From positions 1 through 64,000 of the forward strand of contig JAQWIL010000017.1 in the NCBI GenBank assembly GCA_029248885.1: a stretch of 64,000 bases of DNA, in the 5' to 3' direction. Position 1 is the stretch's first letter. Each line of letters opens with the position of its first letter. The notes beneath the pieces were generated by a model, which ran no database searches, was not told the DNA's origin, and saw only the letters and a list, made by a program, of their open reading frames with translations. Positions 23,664-34,047 of this stretch are shown here, piece after piece. The position numbers and the translations under genes were made by a program. The DNA is from Flavobacteriaceae bacterium (GTDB taxonomy: Bacteria; Bacteroidota; Bacteroidia; Flavobacteriales; Flavobacteriaceae).

Positions 23664-26600
23664 TTATCTCATCAAACTAAAGTGACCAGTATATACGCGC
23701 CCATCTTCAAGCTCCAGCCTAAACCAGTAGTCATCAGCTGGAAGGGGCTGCCCTTGGTAGGTTCCATCCCAAGCCTCATCAGGTCCAGAGATTTGAGCTA
23801 AGAATCGACCATACCGATCATAAATGTACACATTCGACAGGCTATTAAACGTTGTTTTCAGCCCGATAATTTGCCAAGTGTCATTTATACCATCGTAGTT
23901 GGGAGAAAAATATTTGTAATACCCCACGACTCCGACTTGCACTTGAGAAACGCCACAGCCTATTTTATCACGAACACTTATCGTTTGGATACCAGGTCTT
24001 ATTTGGGTAAAATAAGGCTCGTCCTGAAAATTGCGTTTTCCGACAGCGTACTCATAGTCCCCCACACCTAGATTATCGGTGAGAATCTCCACGGTATTTT
24101 CTGTACTCGAAAAACCACCGACGACTACATCTTTTTCGCTGAGTTTGGCCAATTCAGAGGTCAGCACTTCAACACTTTTCGAGGTTGTACAAGCTAGGGG
24201 CCCGAAACCAGTTGCGGTTAGGGTATACCTTCCTCCTTTGGAAACGCTTATAGACGGGGTTGTCCCTACCACAGTCACCATGTTATTCTCATCAATATGT
24301 TCCCACACAAAGGAATAGTCAGCGGCAGGGTTACGGATTCCAATATCAACGGCACCTTCATTTAAGCAGAGTACAGCTTGCGTTTCTAGATTAAAAGAAG
24401 GGTTTTTAATCACCTCGAAATCTACAAAACCCTCACTCACACAGCTATTGTTAATGGTGCTGATTAACTCAACTCGTATGGAGGTCGAGCTGGTTGTAAA
24501 AAGAGGAGGTAACGGACTAGGCAATGCGTTTCCGTTGGAATCATAATAGGCAAACACAATATCGGTTTGTCCATCTAAAATATCTGTTTCGACAGATTGC
24601 GTATCAAAAATCGCTTTATCATCTATAATACCATCAGAATCATCACAGAGCATCAGAGTAGGGATTGGATTAAAGTTGGGTGTGTCATCAACGATAAACT
24701 CAATCTCTGTTTCTTCATAGCAAGAAGGAGTATTGCTTGAGGGGTTGTTCTCAACACGAGCAATTATTGTTTGGTCTTTAGTGCCGTAAGGGTTCGGGAG
24801 TACACCAGTAGACAACAGGTTGTAATCTGTATCAAAATAGGAAACACGGATATTGGTTTGTCCTTGCGTTAGTTCTTGATATACTCTCGAAGTGTCAAAG
24901 GGATAAAACCCATCATCGTTATCATCGCATTCTCGAAAAGGAGCAACAGGATGAGCGGTGGGGAGTCGTTCAATATATAAATTAGCGACTTTTTTCAACC
25001 CAATACACGTAATGGTATTTAGCTCCACGACTTCAACATTCGCCCAAATTTCATCAACCCAACCTCCTCCACTAGCTATGGGATTTGGATTCTCATAAGC
25101 AGAAGTCTGATCGATTTGATTTGTTTTACGGGCAGCATCGTCCAGTGATGGATAGTATTGAATGACAACACCTGATATAGAAAATAAAAGGTGCTCACGG
25201 AGAAGCTCGCTTGTGAGGGTATCAAATATAGTCGGAGGGAACACGGTTTTACCGTCCTGTGTGATTGAGGGAGGAAGCTCACACGCATCAAAATTGAGCA
25301 TAAAGCTTTCTTTGATTTGACTCACAGCTACGCTGATATTTATTTCTGCATTGCGAACACAACTTCCGTTGGGCGCATAAACACCCTCAGGTAAAATACT
25401 GTTGACTTGTACAAAAATGGTGCTATTCATAATGGGGTTTCCACCAATGTCAGTATTGTAATATGTGGTCGGGTCACTAATTTTACTCTCGGCTGATCGT
25501 GTTGCGTCTGTGAAATAAGAAAATTCTTCATTGGTAAAATTTGCAGAGATTGTACTTTCAAAACTGCGAAGATTGGTCAAAACAATACCATCCGAATTAC
25601 CATCTGCTTCATCACATTGCTCAAAGGTAATGACGGGTTGTTCAATCAACGGTAAAGGGCTTAGCACCAAATCAAAACGGTTATTGGCACCCAAACAGGA
25701 CAGTGAAGTCAAGTTGTCGATTACACGCACATATATGGTTTTTTGGCCATTGTCTGTTGTGGGCATCATGTATGAGTCAATGCCATTTATAGATGGGTCT
25801 TCAGCATCAGATGGAGAGGTATGATAGCTGATTGTGTATTGTCCAGCAGCGCCACCAAGAAGTGCTTCAATTCGCGTATCGTTGAGTCGCAAATCGAAAG
25901 TGGTGATGTTATCTGTATCACTTCCGCTTGCTAGATCGTCACAAAAATAGTGAGGCTGAATGTCGATTATCGGCGGAATAGGTAACACTCGCACGGAAAA
26001 GGAGCCAGTTTGACCCGACACACAGCCAGTTGTTTTGTTTCGTATTCGATAGTAAATCGGATGAGGATTGATGCGATTGACAAATGCCTGAGTTTTGTCA
26101 ATGGGATTATCGTCTGTGTCAGTTTCATTTAAAAAGTATAAGACTTCGAGATTCGTATCACCATTGCGTATAGCGACTTCTTGGGCTTGCAAGTCAAATC
26201 CATTTACCAGACCATTGTATGCATCACCATCAAGGCTGTCATCACAGAGCTCCATATCATCAGCGGGGAGCATTTCAGGCAAAGGATGAACAACAATAGT
26301 CGTTTCAACTCGACAAGTCACCCCATTCGAGGTCACTTCATAAAAATAGGTTGTGGTTTCTGTCGGCAATCGAACAATCGAGCTCGTCTCAACATCATCA
26401 AAAACAACATCAAGACCAGTTTGAGGATCTATTTTGCCCCAAACCACGTCAGTAGTCCCTGTGAACTCAAAAATAGGCCAAGAATCTCCGTCACCCGAGG
26501 ATTCATTTGTCATATCATTCCAGGTGATTTGATTTGAATAATCGAATTGGCCATAGTCCTCCTCCCCATCTTCCTCATTGCTATTACAACAGTCATTTGG

Positions 26601-29600
26601 CTCCCCATTGGTCCAATTGGCCAAGTCGCTAGTTAGCATTCTTCCGTCAAGCCATTGCCAACCTTCATCCACAGCATTGTTCGGGTTTAGACTGGACTGC
26701 TGTCGTAAACCCAACCAAAAATGTATTGAACCAGATCCTGCTATCCCAAGCCCTTTAAGAGCATTGTAGACCGCATTTTCTTCTTCCTTGGAGTTGATTA
26801 CATACATCGAAGCACCAGCGCCTAGAGATTGAATAAGATCATAAGCATCTGTCCAAGACTCCGCTTCACGCCTCAAAAAGTAAGAGGAGCTGTTATATTT
26901 TAAAAACAGTTCAAAATCGGGATTCGCCAAAGCAAAATCTTGTGCAGTTGCAGGGACACCATTGACGCTTAAGGTGACCTCTTCGCCAATACAAATTTCG
27001 GATGCAGAGGAAAGCAGCTCGGGGTTGCTGATAAACACCTCTGTTTCTGCTCGTGTTAAGCTCTCACATCCAAAAGCCGTAAAAGACTCTACATAATAGG
27101 TTTGATCGTGAACCAAAGACGTATCATCAGGAAGTGAAACCCCGCCAGAGTCGGAGAGAAACACCTCAACAAACCCACTGATGTCGCCTTTCAAATCACC
27201 AACTGTTGGAGAGTCTTCAAAACAATAGGTATAAATGGGCTCTAGAACAGGCGCTTCTGGAATTAGATTAATGGTAAGAGAAACCCCAGTAACTGATTCA
27301 ACAGGGCATAAATAGGTTGGCCTGGACACCAAGACCTGTATTTCAGCTCCATCAAGCCATGTGTCTAAGGCTGCGGATTCCGTGTTAATGGAAAGGGTGT
27401 TTGTATTCACACCAATGAAGGTTTCGCTTTCAGTCTCGGCGACTCCATTGATTGTCCACTGAAAAATAGCATCAGGCGTGGGGGTATCCACATAGAAAGT
27501 AGCCATCTCTCCTTCACATACTTCAACGGATATCGGATCTCCATTTGGAGAAATCTCAGCAGGGCTTTGTGCTTCTTGGAAATCATTAACGGCATTATTG
27601 TCAATGTCGTTCGGCATATAATTGTAATCGTGTCCGATTACGAAACCACGATCAGAGACTGTAATATCATCGATGGTCAATGGTGCTTGATAAAGTCTTC
27701 CATCATTGTCAGGGTCTAAAAAACCAGCTTCAACCACATCAAAACAACCATCATCATCACTATCAAGATCAAATGCATCAGCAAGATTATCCACGTCTGA
27801 AAATGAATCGAGATTAAGAACCTTTATATGCCCTTCAAAAACAGAATCAACAGTTGAGTCATTGTGATGAGTAAACACCAAACCCGACGATTGGGAGGCA
27901 AAAAACTGAAAGCTTGTCGTTGCACCAACAGCGGCATTGCTAAACCGAAATGTAATTTTGGAGCTATTGTACTGCGTAAAACCCCCGACAAAGTCTCCAT
28001 CAACAAGGATTTCAATTTCACCATCAGGATCAAGTAATGTGATGCTCTCAGAGGGATCTATACTTTCGATATTATAATAGGTGTTTTCTTCTAGAGGCAC
28101 GGTTTGATTGTTGTCAAACCCAAATGAAAAGTGAAGAGAATTTGGAACGACAGGCCCCAATTCAAACCGGATAGCATCATCAATTGACTGCTTTGGCGGG
28201 AGAAAGGAAGTAAAGCGACCATCATTAAAAGGAGTAAAGCTTCCATTACTAACCGACAGAACCTGTGACAAGGCAGGAGTGGTGTATGGAAGTGTGCTAT
28301 CAACTACAAGTTCAGGGGGGGTTGCGGTAAGATCAACTTCAAAATCCCCTAAAGACTCTATTTTGTCATATATCCCATCGTTGTCATTGTCCAGGTCGAT
28401 ATTGTCAACCACACCGTCTTTATCCGAATCATTGGGACAAATGCTCACATTGACATTAGCGGAATACACAACATTGTTGGGAGATAAACAGTCAATAATC
28501 ACCTCGAGGCGATAGGAACCAAAATCATCTGGGACATATTCTGGATCGTCTGTGGAGCTCCCTGTAAAAATATAATCCCAGGATCCCCCACTATTTTCTT
28601 TTTGCCACTTTAAGGAGTCGTAATTTTCAGCATTTGGAAGTTGTAAGACAACATTTGCTTGCCCAGAGGAATCAACACAGTTACCTAGCGTGTTCAAACT
28701 CAAACTCGGATAAATTTTGGGCTCAAGATTAAATCCAGAATAAAATGCTCCAGAAGTTGCTGTGTTGTTTACATTGTAATAGGAAACATAAAGTTCATCT
28801 GAACCAATAATTGACACATCGCCAGAAAGCCCATTTATTCTATGAATTTGATATTCAGAAGAAGAGGTCTGGATAGGACCAGGCTCGTAGATTACATTTT
28901 GTAATGATGAAACAAGCTGTCCATTTAACTCAATAGAAGACCCGAAAGAACTAACAACAAATATAGAACCACTGAAGCTTGAAATTGCATCAACTTCATT
29001 GATTCGAGCAATACTCTCTACATCACCAACACTTGTGCAGCTAAGAGGCGGAACAAAAAACATCCCTTGATTCGCTCCGTAAAAATGCACTCTTTGTCCA
29101 CCTTGAGTTTCGCCTTCAGCCTCACCCTTTTTCCCAGTTCCTTGAAAAACATAAATGTTTTTGTTAGATGAGATTTGTAGAAAGTCAATGTTTGAATTCG
29201 GATTTTGAACAAACAGATTTCCCTCAATAAATATATGCTCCCCTGCATCGAGACTTATGAAAGAGTTCGAATCTCCATTGAGATAGATTTGGGTTCCATT
29301 TTCATTGGCAATGACAAGTGCGTTTTCGACACTGTTAAAATTATCGCCCTTTATAAGTAAATATTCTTTGGCATCTATATTAGCGTCTAAACTAATGAGT
29401 TGATCAAACCCAAAGTCACTCCCATTTAGATAACCATAATCTTCTTCTCCGTTAAAGAAATTTGGGGAGTCGATAATTTCGTTACTGAAACTCCCCAAAA
29501 TAGAACCAGTGTTTACAACAATGTCATTTTGCGATTGAATTCGAGTACCAATAAAACGGTCACAATTGACCCCATTAAACAGAGCAACATAGCTTTCGTT

Positions 29601-30212
29601 TCTGTTTAACACAATGCTCTGGGGAAGGGTGCCGTCCGTGTTTAAAGCAACAAGTTGGGGGTCAGCAGTAAACTCAACCAAAGTGTTATTTTGGGTGGCC
29701 ATGATAGAGAAAAAGGAAAAATCATCTTCTTCCTGTCTCTCCATACCGCCAACCAGAAAATCTTTTCCAAGCGCATCAATCCCCTTACTGACCAATGCAC
29801 CAGCATGATAATTGGCTTTAATACGAAGGGAAACATAAATTTCTCGATCCGCTACAATTTCAAACCCTTTGTCTATGAAAGTAAAATCGTTTTCAAAGCC
29901 ACTTGGATCAGCACCGAGTTCATCATTAGAAACTCGAATTCTATAGGAATCGGTGTTTGTGACCACGCCAGATATCCAATTATTTGCTGACTGCCCAATC
30001 GGCTTAATGGTAAAGCGAGTCTCTGCATAGGGGGTTGAGATATACAAAAAAGATGAATTATAAAACACTTCCCCCCGATAAAACTCCCCAGGGATAGGTG
30101 GGATATAATGTCTAGTGCTTAACTGTGCCAGCCCATGTAACGGAAGCAGAAAACAAAACCAAAAGAAGATTAAGTAGGTAATTAATGTTAAATGTTTATC
30201 TTTTATTTGCAC
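23664..30212 (-). CDS. 2182-residue surface protein with C-type lectin domain and T9SS type B tail
   Basis: A giant secreted protein. Signal peptide ends LLPLHGLAQ; the first 500 residues are beta-rich and resemble the IgGFc-binding-like N termini of gliding-associated proteins. A calcium TSP3 segment DSDKDGVVDNIDLDNDNDG lies near residue 600, a C-type lectin-like domain at about 1110-1250 (AESWTDAYDLIQSLGA, WLGLR, WTNGEPNDCC, WNDM), then many repeated beta domains containing CDD/CDE motifs. It ends in a gliding-motility-type C-terminal sorting domain (YFSPNYDGINDTW, VYIYDRYGR, WDGTYQGQPLPADDYWF), typical of T9SS type B cargo. It probably acts in adhesion. The start is GTG, only six bases from the divergent start of the SprF-like gene. 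Confidence 0.9.
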   Translation of the reverse strand: MQIKDKHLTLITYLIFFWFCFLLPLHGLAQLSTRHYIPPIPGEFYRGEVFYNSSFLYISTPYAETRFTIKPIGQSANNWISGVVTNTDSYRIRVSNDELGADPSGFENDFTFIDKGFEIVADREIYVSLRIKANYHAGALVSKGIDALGKDFLVGGMERQEEDDFSFFSIMATQNNTLVEFTADPQLVALNTDGTLPQSIVLNRNESYVALFNGVNCDRFIGTRIQSQNDIVVNTGSILGSFSNEIIDSPNFFNGEEDYGYLNGSDFGFDQLISLDANIDAKEYLLIKGDNFNSVENALVIANENGTQIYLNGDSNSFISLDAGEHIFIEGNLFVQNPNSNIDFLQISSNKNIYVFQGTGKKGEAEGETQGGQRVHFYGANQGMFFVPPLSCTSVGDVESIARINEVDAISSFSGSIFVVSSFGSSIELNGQLVSSLQNVIYEPGPIQTSSSEYQIHRINGLSGDVSIIGSDELYVSYYNVNNTATSGAFYSGFNLEPKIYPSLSLNTLGNCVDSSGQANVVLQLPNAENYDSLKWQKENSGGSWDYIFTGSSTDDPEYVPDDFGSYRLEVIIDCLSPNNVVYSANVNVSICPNDSDKDGVVDNIDLDNDNDGIYDKIESLGDFEVDLTATPPELVVDSTLPYTTPALSQVLSVSNGSFTPFNDGRFTSFLPPKQSIDDAIRFELGPVVPNSLHFSFGFDNNQTVPLEENTYYNIESIDPSESITLLDPDGEIEILVDGDFVGGFTQYNSSKITFRFSNAAVGATTSFQFFASQSSGLVFTHHNDSTVDSVFEGHIKVLNLDSFSDVDNLADAFDLDSDDDGCFDVVEAGFLDPDNDGRLYQAPLTIDDITVSDRGFVIGHDYNYMPNDIDNNAVNDFQEAQSPAEISPNGDPISVEVCEGEMATFYVDTPTPDAIFQWTINGVAETESETFIGVNTNTLSINTESAALDTWLDGAEIQVLVSRPTYLCPVESVTGVSLTINLIPEAPVLEPIYTYCFEDSPTVGDLKGDISGFVEVFLSDSGGVSLPDDTSLVHDQTYYVESFTAFGCESLTRAETEVFISNPELLSSASEICIGEEVTLSVNGVPATAQDFALANPDFELFLKYNSSSYFLRREAESWTDAYDLIQSLGAGASMYVINSKEEENAVYNALKGLGIAGSGSIHFWLGLRQQSSLNPNNAVDEGWQWLDGRMLTSDLANWTNGEPNDCCNSNEEDGEEDYGQFDYSNQITWNDMTNESSGDGDSWPIFEFTGTTDVVWGKIDPQTGLDVVFDDVETSSIVRLPTETTTYFYEVTSNGVTCRVETTIVVHPLPEMLPADDMELCDDSLDGDAYNGLVNGFDLQAQEVAIRNGDTNLEVLYFLNETDTDDNPIDKTQAFVNRINPHPIYYRIRNKTTGCVSGQTGSFSVRVLPIPPIIDIQPHYFCDDLASGSDTDNITTFDLRLNDTRIEALLGGAAGQYTISYHTSPSDAEDPSINGIDSYMMPTTDNGQKTIYVRVIDNLTSLSCLGANNRFDLVLSPLPLIEQPVITFEQCDEADGNSDGIVLTNLRSFESTISANFTNEEFSYFTDATRSAESKISDPTTYYNTDIGGNPIMNSTIFVQVNSILPEGVYAPNGSCVRNAEINISVAVSQIKESFMLNFDACELPPSITQDGKTVFPPTIFDTLTSELLREHLLFSISGVVIQYYPSLDDAARKTNQIDQTSAYENPNPIASGGGWVDEIWANVEVVELNTITCIGLKKVANLYIERLPTAHPVAPFRECDDNDDGFYPFDTSRVYQELTQGQTNIRVSYFDTDYNLLSTGVLPNPYGTKDQTIIARVENNPSSNTPSCYEETEIEFIVDDTPNFNPIPTLMLCDDSDGIIDDKAIFDTQSVETDILDGQTDIVFAYYDSNGNALPSPLPPLFTTSSTSIRVELISTINNSCVSEGFVDFEVIKNPSFNLETQAVLCLNEGAVDIGIRNPAADYSFVWEHIDENNMVTVVGTTPSISVSKGGRYTLTATGFGPLACTTSKSVEVLTSELAKLSEKDVVVGGFSSTENTVEILTDNLGVGDYEYAVGKRNFQDEPYFTQIRPGIQTISVRDKIGCGVSQVQVGVVGYYKYFSPNYDGINDTWQIIGLKTTFNSLSNVYIYDRYGRFLAQISGPDEAWDGTYQGQPLPADDYWFRLELEDGRVYTGHFSLMR

Positions 30213-30218
30213 TCCATA

Positions 30219-31247
30219 ATGATAATAAAAAAAACAGAAATCATAACGTCAAACGCTATTTATGCTAAATGGCTGCTGTTTTTTGCGCTGGCACAAACTT
30301 ACATCAGTTTCGGACAACTTCAGCTTCCCATTTATACGGACTACCTTACCGATAATTATTTTTTGGTTCACCCAGCAATGGCAGGAGCCCAGCTTGAAGG
30401 AGTTCAAGCTCGAATGACGCATCGATCACAGTGGCAAGGCGTGGCAAATGCACCAAGTTTACTAACCATCAACGCGCATGGGCGCATTGGTTTAAAATCT
30501 GGACTGGGAACCGTTTTATATACTGACAGAAATGGATTTCACAATCAAGTTGGCGCCTCAGTGACATATGCCCACCACATCAATTTTATTCTTGGAAACA
30601 GAGATATTCATCAACTTTCATTTGGTCTTTCAGCTGGAGTACTGAATAACACCCATGACCAAGCCCAATTTGCTCCAGACCTTGGGGATCCGCTTGTGGA
30701 AGGAAACCAAACAAAATCCAACGGCTTCCACATGGACTTGGGGCTCACCTACATCCGCTATCAATTCTACACACACTTCACAGTTAGAAACCTTATTTTT
30801 AAAGGACAGAACATCTCAGATAACATTAGTCTAGACAACGGCAAAAAGTGGATTGCTAATGCAGGCCATTTTTTTGAACTCAATGACAACACTTCTCTTG
30901 AACCCTCTGCGATGATTCAGTTGGTGGAGTATGCAGACCTTCCATCCTTTGATATGAATATAAAGTCACACCACTCTCTCAGCAATTTAATCCTCTCATT
31001 TGGGGCATCATATCGCTTTGGCACACAGCCAAATGCAAATCTTTTTGCTGGAGAGAATCTCAACCAAGATCACAAACAATTGACTCTATTGACAGGATTG
31101 AAATTTAGAGGGTTTTCATTTTTTTACACCTACTCCCATAGCTTTGAAGAGATTCAAATCGCGCCATTCAACAGCCATCAATTCACCTTAGGGTTTGATC
31201 TTTATTCAGACAAATTTCGATTTTTTCCAGTTCGAGGAATCTTTTAA
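30219..31247 (+). CDS. PorP/SprF-family type IX secretion membrane protein
   Basis: A 342-residue outer-membrane beta-barrel of the PorP/SprF family. Its signal sequence ends TYISFGQ and is followed by the family hallmark YFLVHPAMAGA and an RSQWQG motif; the rest alternates barrel strands. SprF-like proteins are needed for secretion or anchoring of T9SS type B proteins, and genes for the two are commonly adjacent, as here with the giant divergent adhesin. The start is ATG 30219 rather than 30192, because the upstream Met lies before the likely -7 box TATCTTTT (30197-30204). Confidence 0.88.
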   Translation: MIIKKTEIITSNAIYAKWLLFFALAQTYISFGQLQLPIYTDYLTDNYFLVHPAMAGAQLEGVQARMTHRSQWQGVANAPSLLTINAHGRIGLKSGLGTVLYTDRNGFHNQVGASVTYAHHINFILGNRDIHQLSFGLSAGVLNNTHDQAQFAPDLGDPLVEGNQTKSNGFHMDLGLTYIRYQFYTHFTVRNLIFKGQNISDNISLDNGKKWIANAGHFFELNDNTSLEPSAMIQLVEYADLPSFDMNIKSHHSLSNLILSFGASYRFGTQPNANLFAGENLNQDHKQLTLLTGLKFRGFSFFYTYSHSFEEIQIAPFNSHQFTLGFDLYSDKFRFFPVRGIF

Positions 31248-31263
31248 CTTTAGAACAATGTGT

Positions 31264-31271
31264 TATCTTTA
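31264..31271 (+). promoter_or_regulatory. Promoter -7 box for the CYTH gene
   Basis: TATCTTTA ends ten bases before the GTG start at 31282. Confidence 0.45.
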
Positions 31272-31281
31272 AAGAAAACAA

Positions 31282-31758
31282 GTGATCGAAATCGAACGTA
31301 AATTTTTAGTTTCTAATCTCAATGCGTGTTTGCAGCTCCATACCAACTCAAAAAGTATCGTTCAGGGCTACTTGTCCTTTGACCCAGCAAGAACAGTTCG
31401 CGTACGGAAAATAGACACAAAAGCGTTTTTGACGATTAAAGGCAAGTCCAATAAAACGGGAGATACTCGTTTTGAGTGGGAGAAAGAAATTCCAGAAAAT
31501 GAGGCAGCAGAACTTTTGAATTTATGTTTGGGGCAAATCATTCGAAAAACCCGGTATATAATTCCCCATCAATCCCATCTGTATGAAGTTGATGTTTTTT
31601 CAGGAAAACTGCAGGGTTTGGTTATCGCAGAAGTTGAATTATCCACAGCCGATGAACAGCTAGAACTTCCTACATGGATTGGAAAAGAGGTCACAGGTGA
31701 TTCACGGTACTACAACAGCGATTTGGCAAAAAAGGGATTAAAGCCCGAGATCGTTTAA
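31282..31758 (+). CDS. CYTH-domain protein (triphosphate tunnel metalloenzyme)
   Basis: A 158-residue CYTH protein with the signature IEIERKF at the N terminus, FLTIKGK, TRFEWEKEIP and EVDVF/EVELS, which line the triphosphate tunnel. Bacterial members mostly hydrolyse inorganic tripolyphosphate; some are adenylate cyclases. Start GTG. Its 3' end overlaps the convergent PBP1A gene by 21 bases. Confidence 0.85.
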   Translation: MIEIERKFLVSNLNACLQLHTNSKSIVQGYLSFDPARTVRVRKIDTKAFLTIKGKSNKTGDTRFEWEKEIPENEAAELLNLCLGQIIRKTRYIIPHQSHLYEVDVFSGKLQGLVIAEVELSTADEQLELPTWIGKEVTGDSRYYNSDLAKKGLKPEIV

Positions 31759-34047
31759 GTTGACCTCATCATTTGCGGTATTTTGTTTTCGGAGCTTTGC
31801 CAGCAATTCACAATCTAGGGGAATACTCACTTTTTTAGGGGCGGGGAAAGAATCTATCGAGATTTCCAACAGAGGGTCTTCATATAATTTTTTCATATAC
31901 AAAGCCCATATCGGAAGTGCCATCGTTGCGCCTTGGCCATAGGCAATGGAGTTAAAGTGCGTTGCCCGATCTTCTCCACCAACCCAAACCCCAGTCACGA
32001 GGTTTGGCACCATACCAATAAACCAGCCATCACTTTGATTTTGCGTTGTTCCGGTTTTACCTGCTATGGGATTTTGAAACTCATAGGGATATCCAGTTAC
32101 AACCGTTCCAAAATAGGGATTGTTTTCTTCTGCGCCTCGGTGTCTCAAACGAATTCCAGAACCAGATTCGGTGACCCCTTCAAGGAGTTTTACAGTAACA
32201 TAGGCCGATTCTGCACTCAGTACATCCCTTGTTTCTGGTGTTGCTTCAAACAAAACCGTTCCGTTTTTGTCTTCAATTCGAGTAACCATGACGGGTTTTA
32301 CATAAATCCCTTGGTTTGCAAAAGCACCATAAGCAGCAACCATTTCATATACACTCAAATCCGCAGTCCCCAACGCAATGGAAGGGACACTTGGGATTTT
32401 TGAGCTGATCCCCAAGTCTGCAGCAAGTTTACTAATGGGTCCAGGCCCGACTTTATCAATCAACCTTGCACTGATGGTGTTGACAGAGTTTGCCAGTGCA
32501 TTTTTTAAGGTTCGCATTCCGGTGTATCGATCGCCAGAATTTTTTGGGCACCAAGCTTCATGAGCACCAAATTTTCTCGCTTCAACACAATAAAACCCAT
32601 CTGGAAATGAATCACATGGAGAAAGCTTCAATTGATCAATCGCAGAGGCATACACAAAGGGTTTAAACGTTGACCCAATCTGACGCTTCCCCTGAGAGAC
32701 ATGGTCAAACTGAAAGTGCTTGTAATTAATCCCACCAACCCAAGCTTTTACATGACCGGTTTGCGGATCCATCGACATCATTCCCGTCCGTAAAAAATGC
32801 TTGTAGTGACGAATCGAGTCAATAGGGCGCATAACGGTATCGATTTCGCCTTTCCAACTAAAGATTTTCATTGCCGTTTCTTGTTCAAAAGACGCTTTGA
32901 TGTCGTCTTCCGTTTTGCCAGCAAGTTTCATTTTCCTCCATCGCTCCGATCGTCTCATGGCTTGATCCATCAGTCTCTCAACCTCTTTTTCGGTAAGGTC
33001 TAAAAAAGGTGCAGTTGGATTCCATTTGGATGTGTTTTGCTCAAAAAAAGCATCCTGTAGGTTTGACATATGCTCTTTCACAGCGTTTTCAGCATAGGTT
33101 TGCATCTTGGAGTCAAGCGTGGTGTAGATTCTCAAACCATCCAAATACAAGTTGTATTTTTCCCCATCTGGCTTGGGGTTATCTTGAATCCAATTCAGCA
33201 TAAATTGACGGAGGTAGGCCCGAAAATAGGTTGCAAGACCCTCTCGATGCGATTGCGGATTAAACTGAATCTGGAGAGGCAACTGCTGTAAAGAGTCAAC
33301 CTCTTTTTGGGTGAGCACCTCATTCCGAAGCATTTGTTGAAATACAATATTTCTCCTTGAAATCACGAGCTCAGGTCTCCGAATAGGGTTGTATAGAGAC
33401 GAGTTTTTAAGCATTCCAACCAGCATAGCAGACTCTTCCAACAGCAAGTCGGAGGGCTCTTTGGAAAAATAAATATTGGCAGCTGAGCGCAATCCGTCTG
33501 CATTGTAATTGAAGTCATACAAATTCAAATACATCGTTAAGATTTCTTTCTTGGCGTATCTCCGTTCGAGCTGTACAGCAATGACCCACTCTTTAATTTT
33601 TTGAATCACGGCATCAAGCGTATTTCTAGAGCGAACACCTGTAAAAAGCTGTCGCGCCAACTGTTGAGAAACCGTACTTGCCCCTCCTTTTTCACCCAGA
33701 TAAGCAACGGCTCTTAAAGTACTCCGCAAGTCAATCCCAGAGTGATCATAAAAGCGTTCGTCTTCTGTGGCAATCAAAGCGTCGATAAGATTCTTGGGAA
33801 TCTCTTCATAATACAGAGGAGTGCGATTGTCATTGTAATAAAACTTCCCAATGACCTTATTATCGAATGAATAGATCTGTGTAGCCAAGTTTGTTTTGGG
33901 GTTTTCCAACTGACGGAATTCAGGCATTTTACCAAGCAACCCAAACCCAGCGGCTAAAAAAATGCTCACAAAAGAGAAAACACCAATTGAAAACACGATC
34001 CAAAAGATCTTTACACTCCGCCGGTATGTTCCATTCTTTCCTTTCAT
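31738..34047 (-). CDS. Penicillin-binding protein 1A, bifunctional transglycosylase/transpeptidase
   Basis: A 769-residue class A PBP that polymerises and cross-links peptidoglycan in the periplasm. One N-terminal membrane anchor (residues 13-33), a GT51 transglycosylase domain with EDERFYDHSGID near residue 92, and a transpeptidase domain with SxxK as GSTFKPF, SxN as NSVNT, and KTG as AGKTGTTQNQSDGWF. All catalytic motifs are intact. gldH ends inside its first codons (ATGA overlap), so the two are translationally coupled. Confidence 0.92.
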   Translation of the reverse strand: MKGKNGTYRRSVKIFWIVFSIGVFSFVSIFLAAGFGLLGKMPEFRQLENPKTNLATQIYSFDNKVIGKFYYNDNRTPLYYEEIPKNLIDALIATEDERFYDHSGIDLRSTLRAVAYLGEKGGASTVSQQLARQLFTGVRSRNTLDAVIQKIKEWVIAVQLERRYAKKEILTMYLNLYDFNYNADGLRSAANIYFSKEPSDLLLEESAMLVGMLKNSSLYNPIRRPELVISRRNIVFQQMLRNEVLTQKEVDSLQQLPLQIQFNPQSHREGLATYFRAYLRQFMLNWIQDNPKPDGEKYNLYLDGLRIYTTLDSKMQTYAENAVKEHMSNLQDAFFEQNTSKWNPTAPFLDLTEKEVERLMDQAMRRSERWRKMKLAGKTEDDIKASFEQETAMKIFSWKGEIDTVMRPIDSIRHYKHFLRTGMMSMDPQTGHVKAWVGGINYKHFQFDHVSQGKRQIGSTFKPFVYASAIDQLKLSPCDSFPDGFYCVEARKFGAHEAWCPKNSGDRYTGMRTLKNALANSVNTISARLIDKVGPGPISKLAADLGISSKIPSVPSIALGTADLSVYEMVAAYGAFANQGIYVKPVMVTRIEDKNGTVLFEATPETRDVLSAESAYVTVKLLEGVTESGSGIRLRHRGAEENNPYFGTVVTGYPYEFQNPIAGKTGTTQNQSDGWFIGMVPNLVTGVWVGGEDRATHFNSIAYGQGATMALPIWALYMKKLYEDPLLEISIDSFPAPKKVSIPLDCELLAKLRKQNTANDEVNLNDLGL

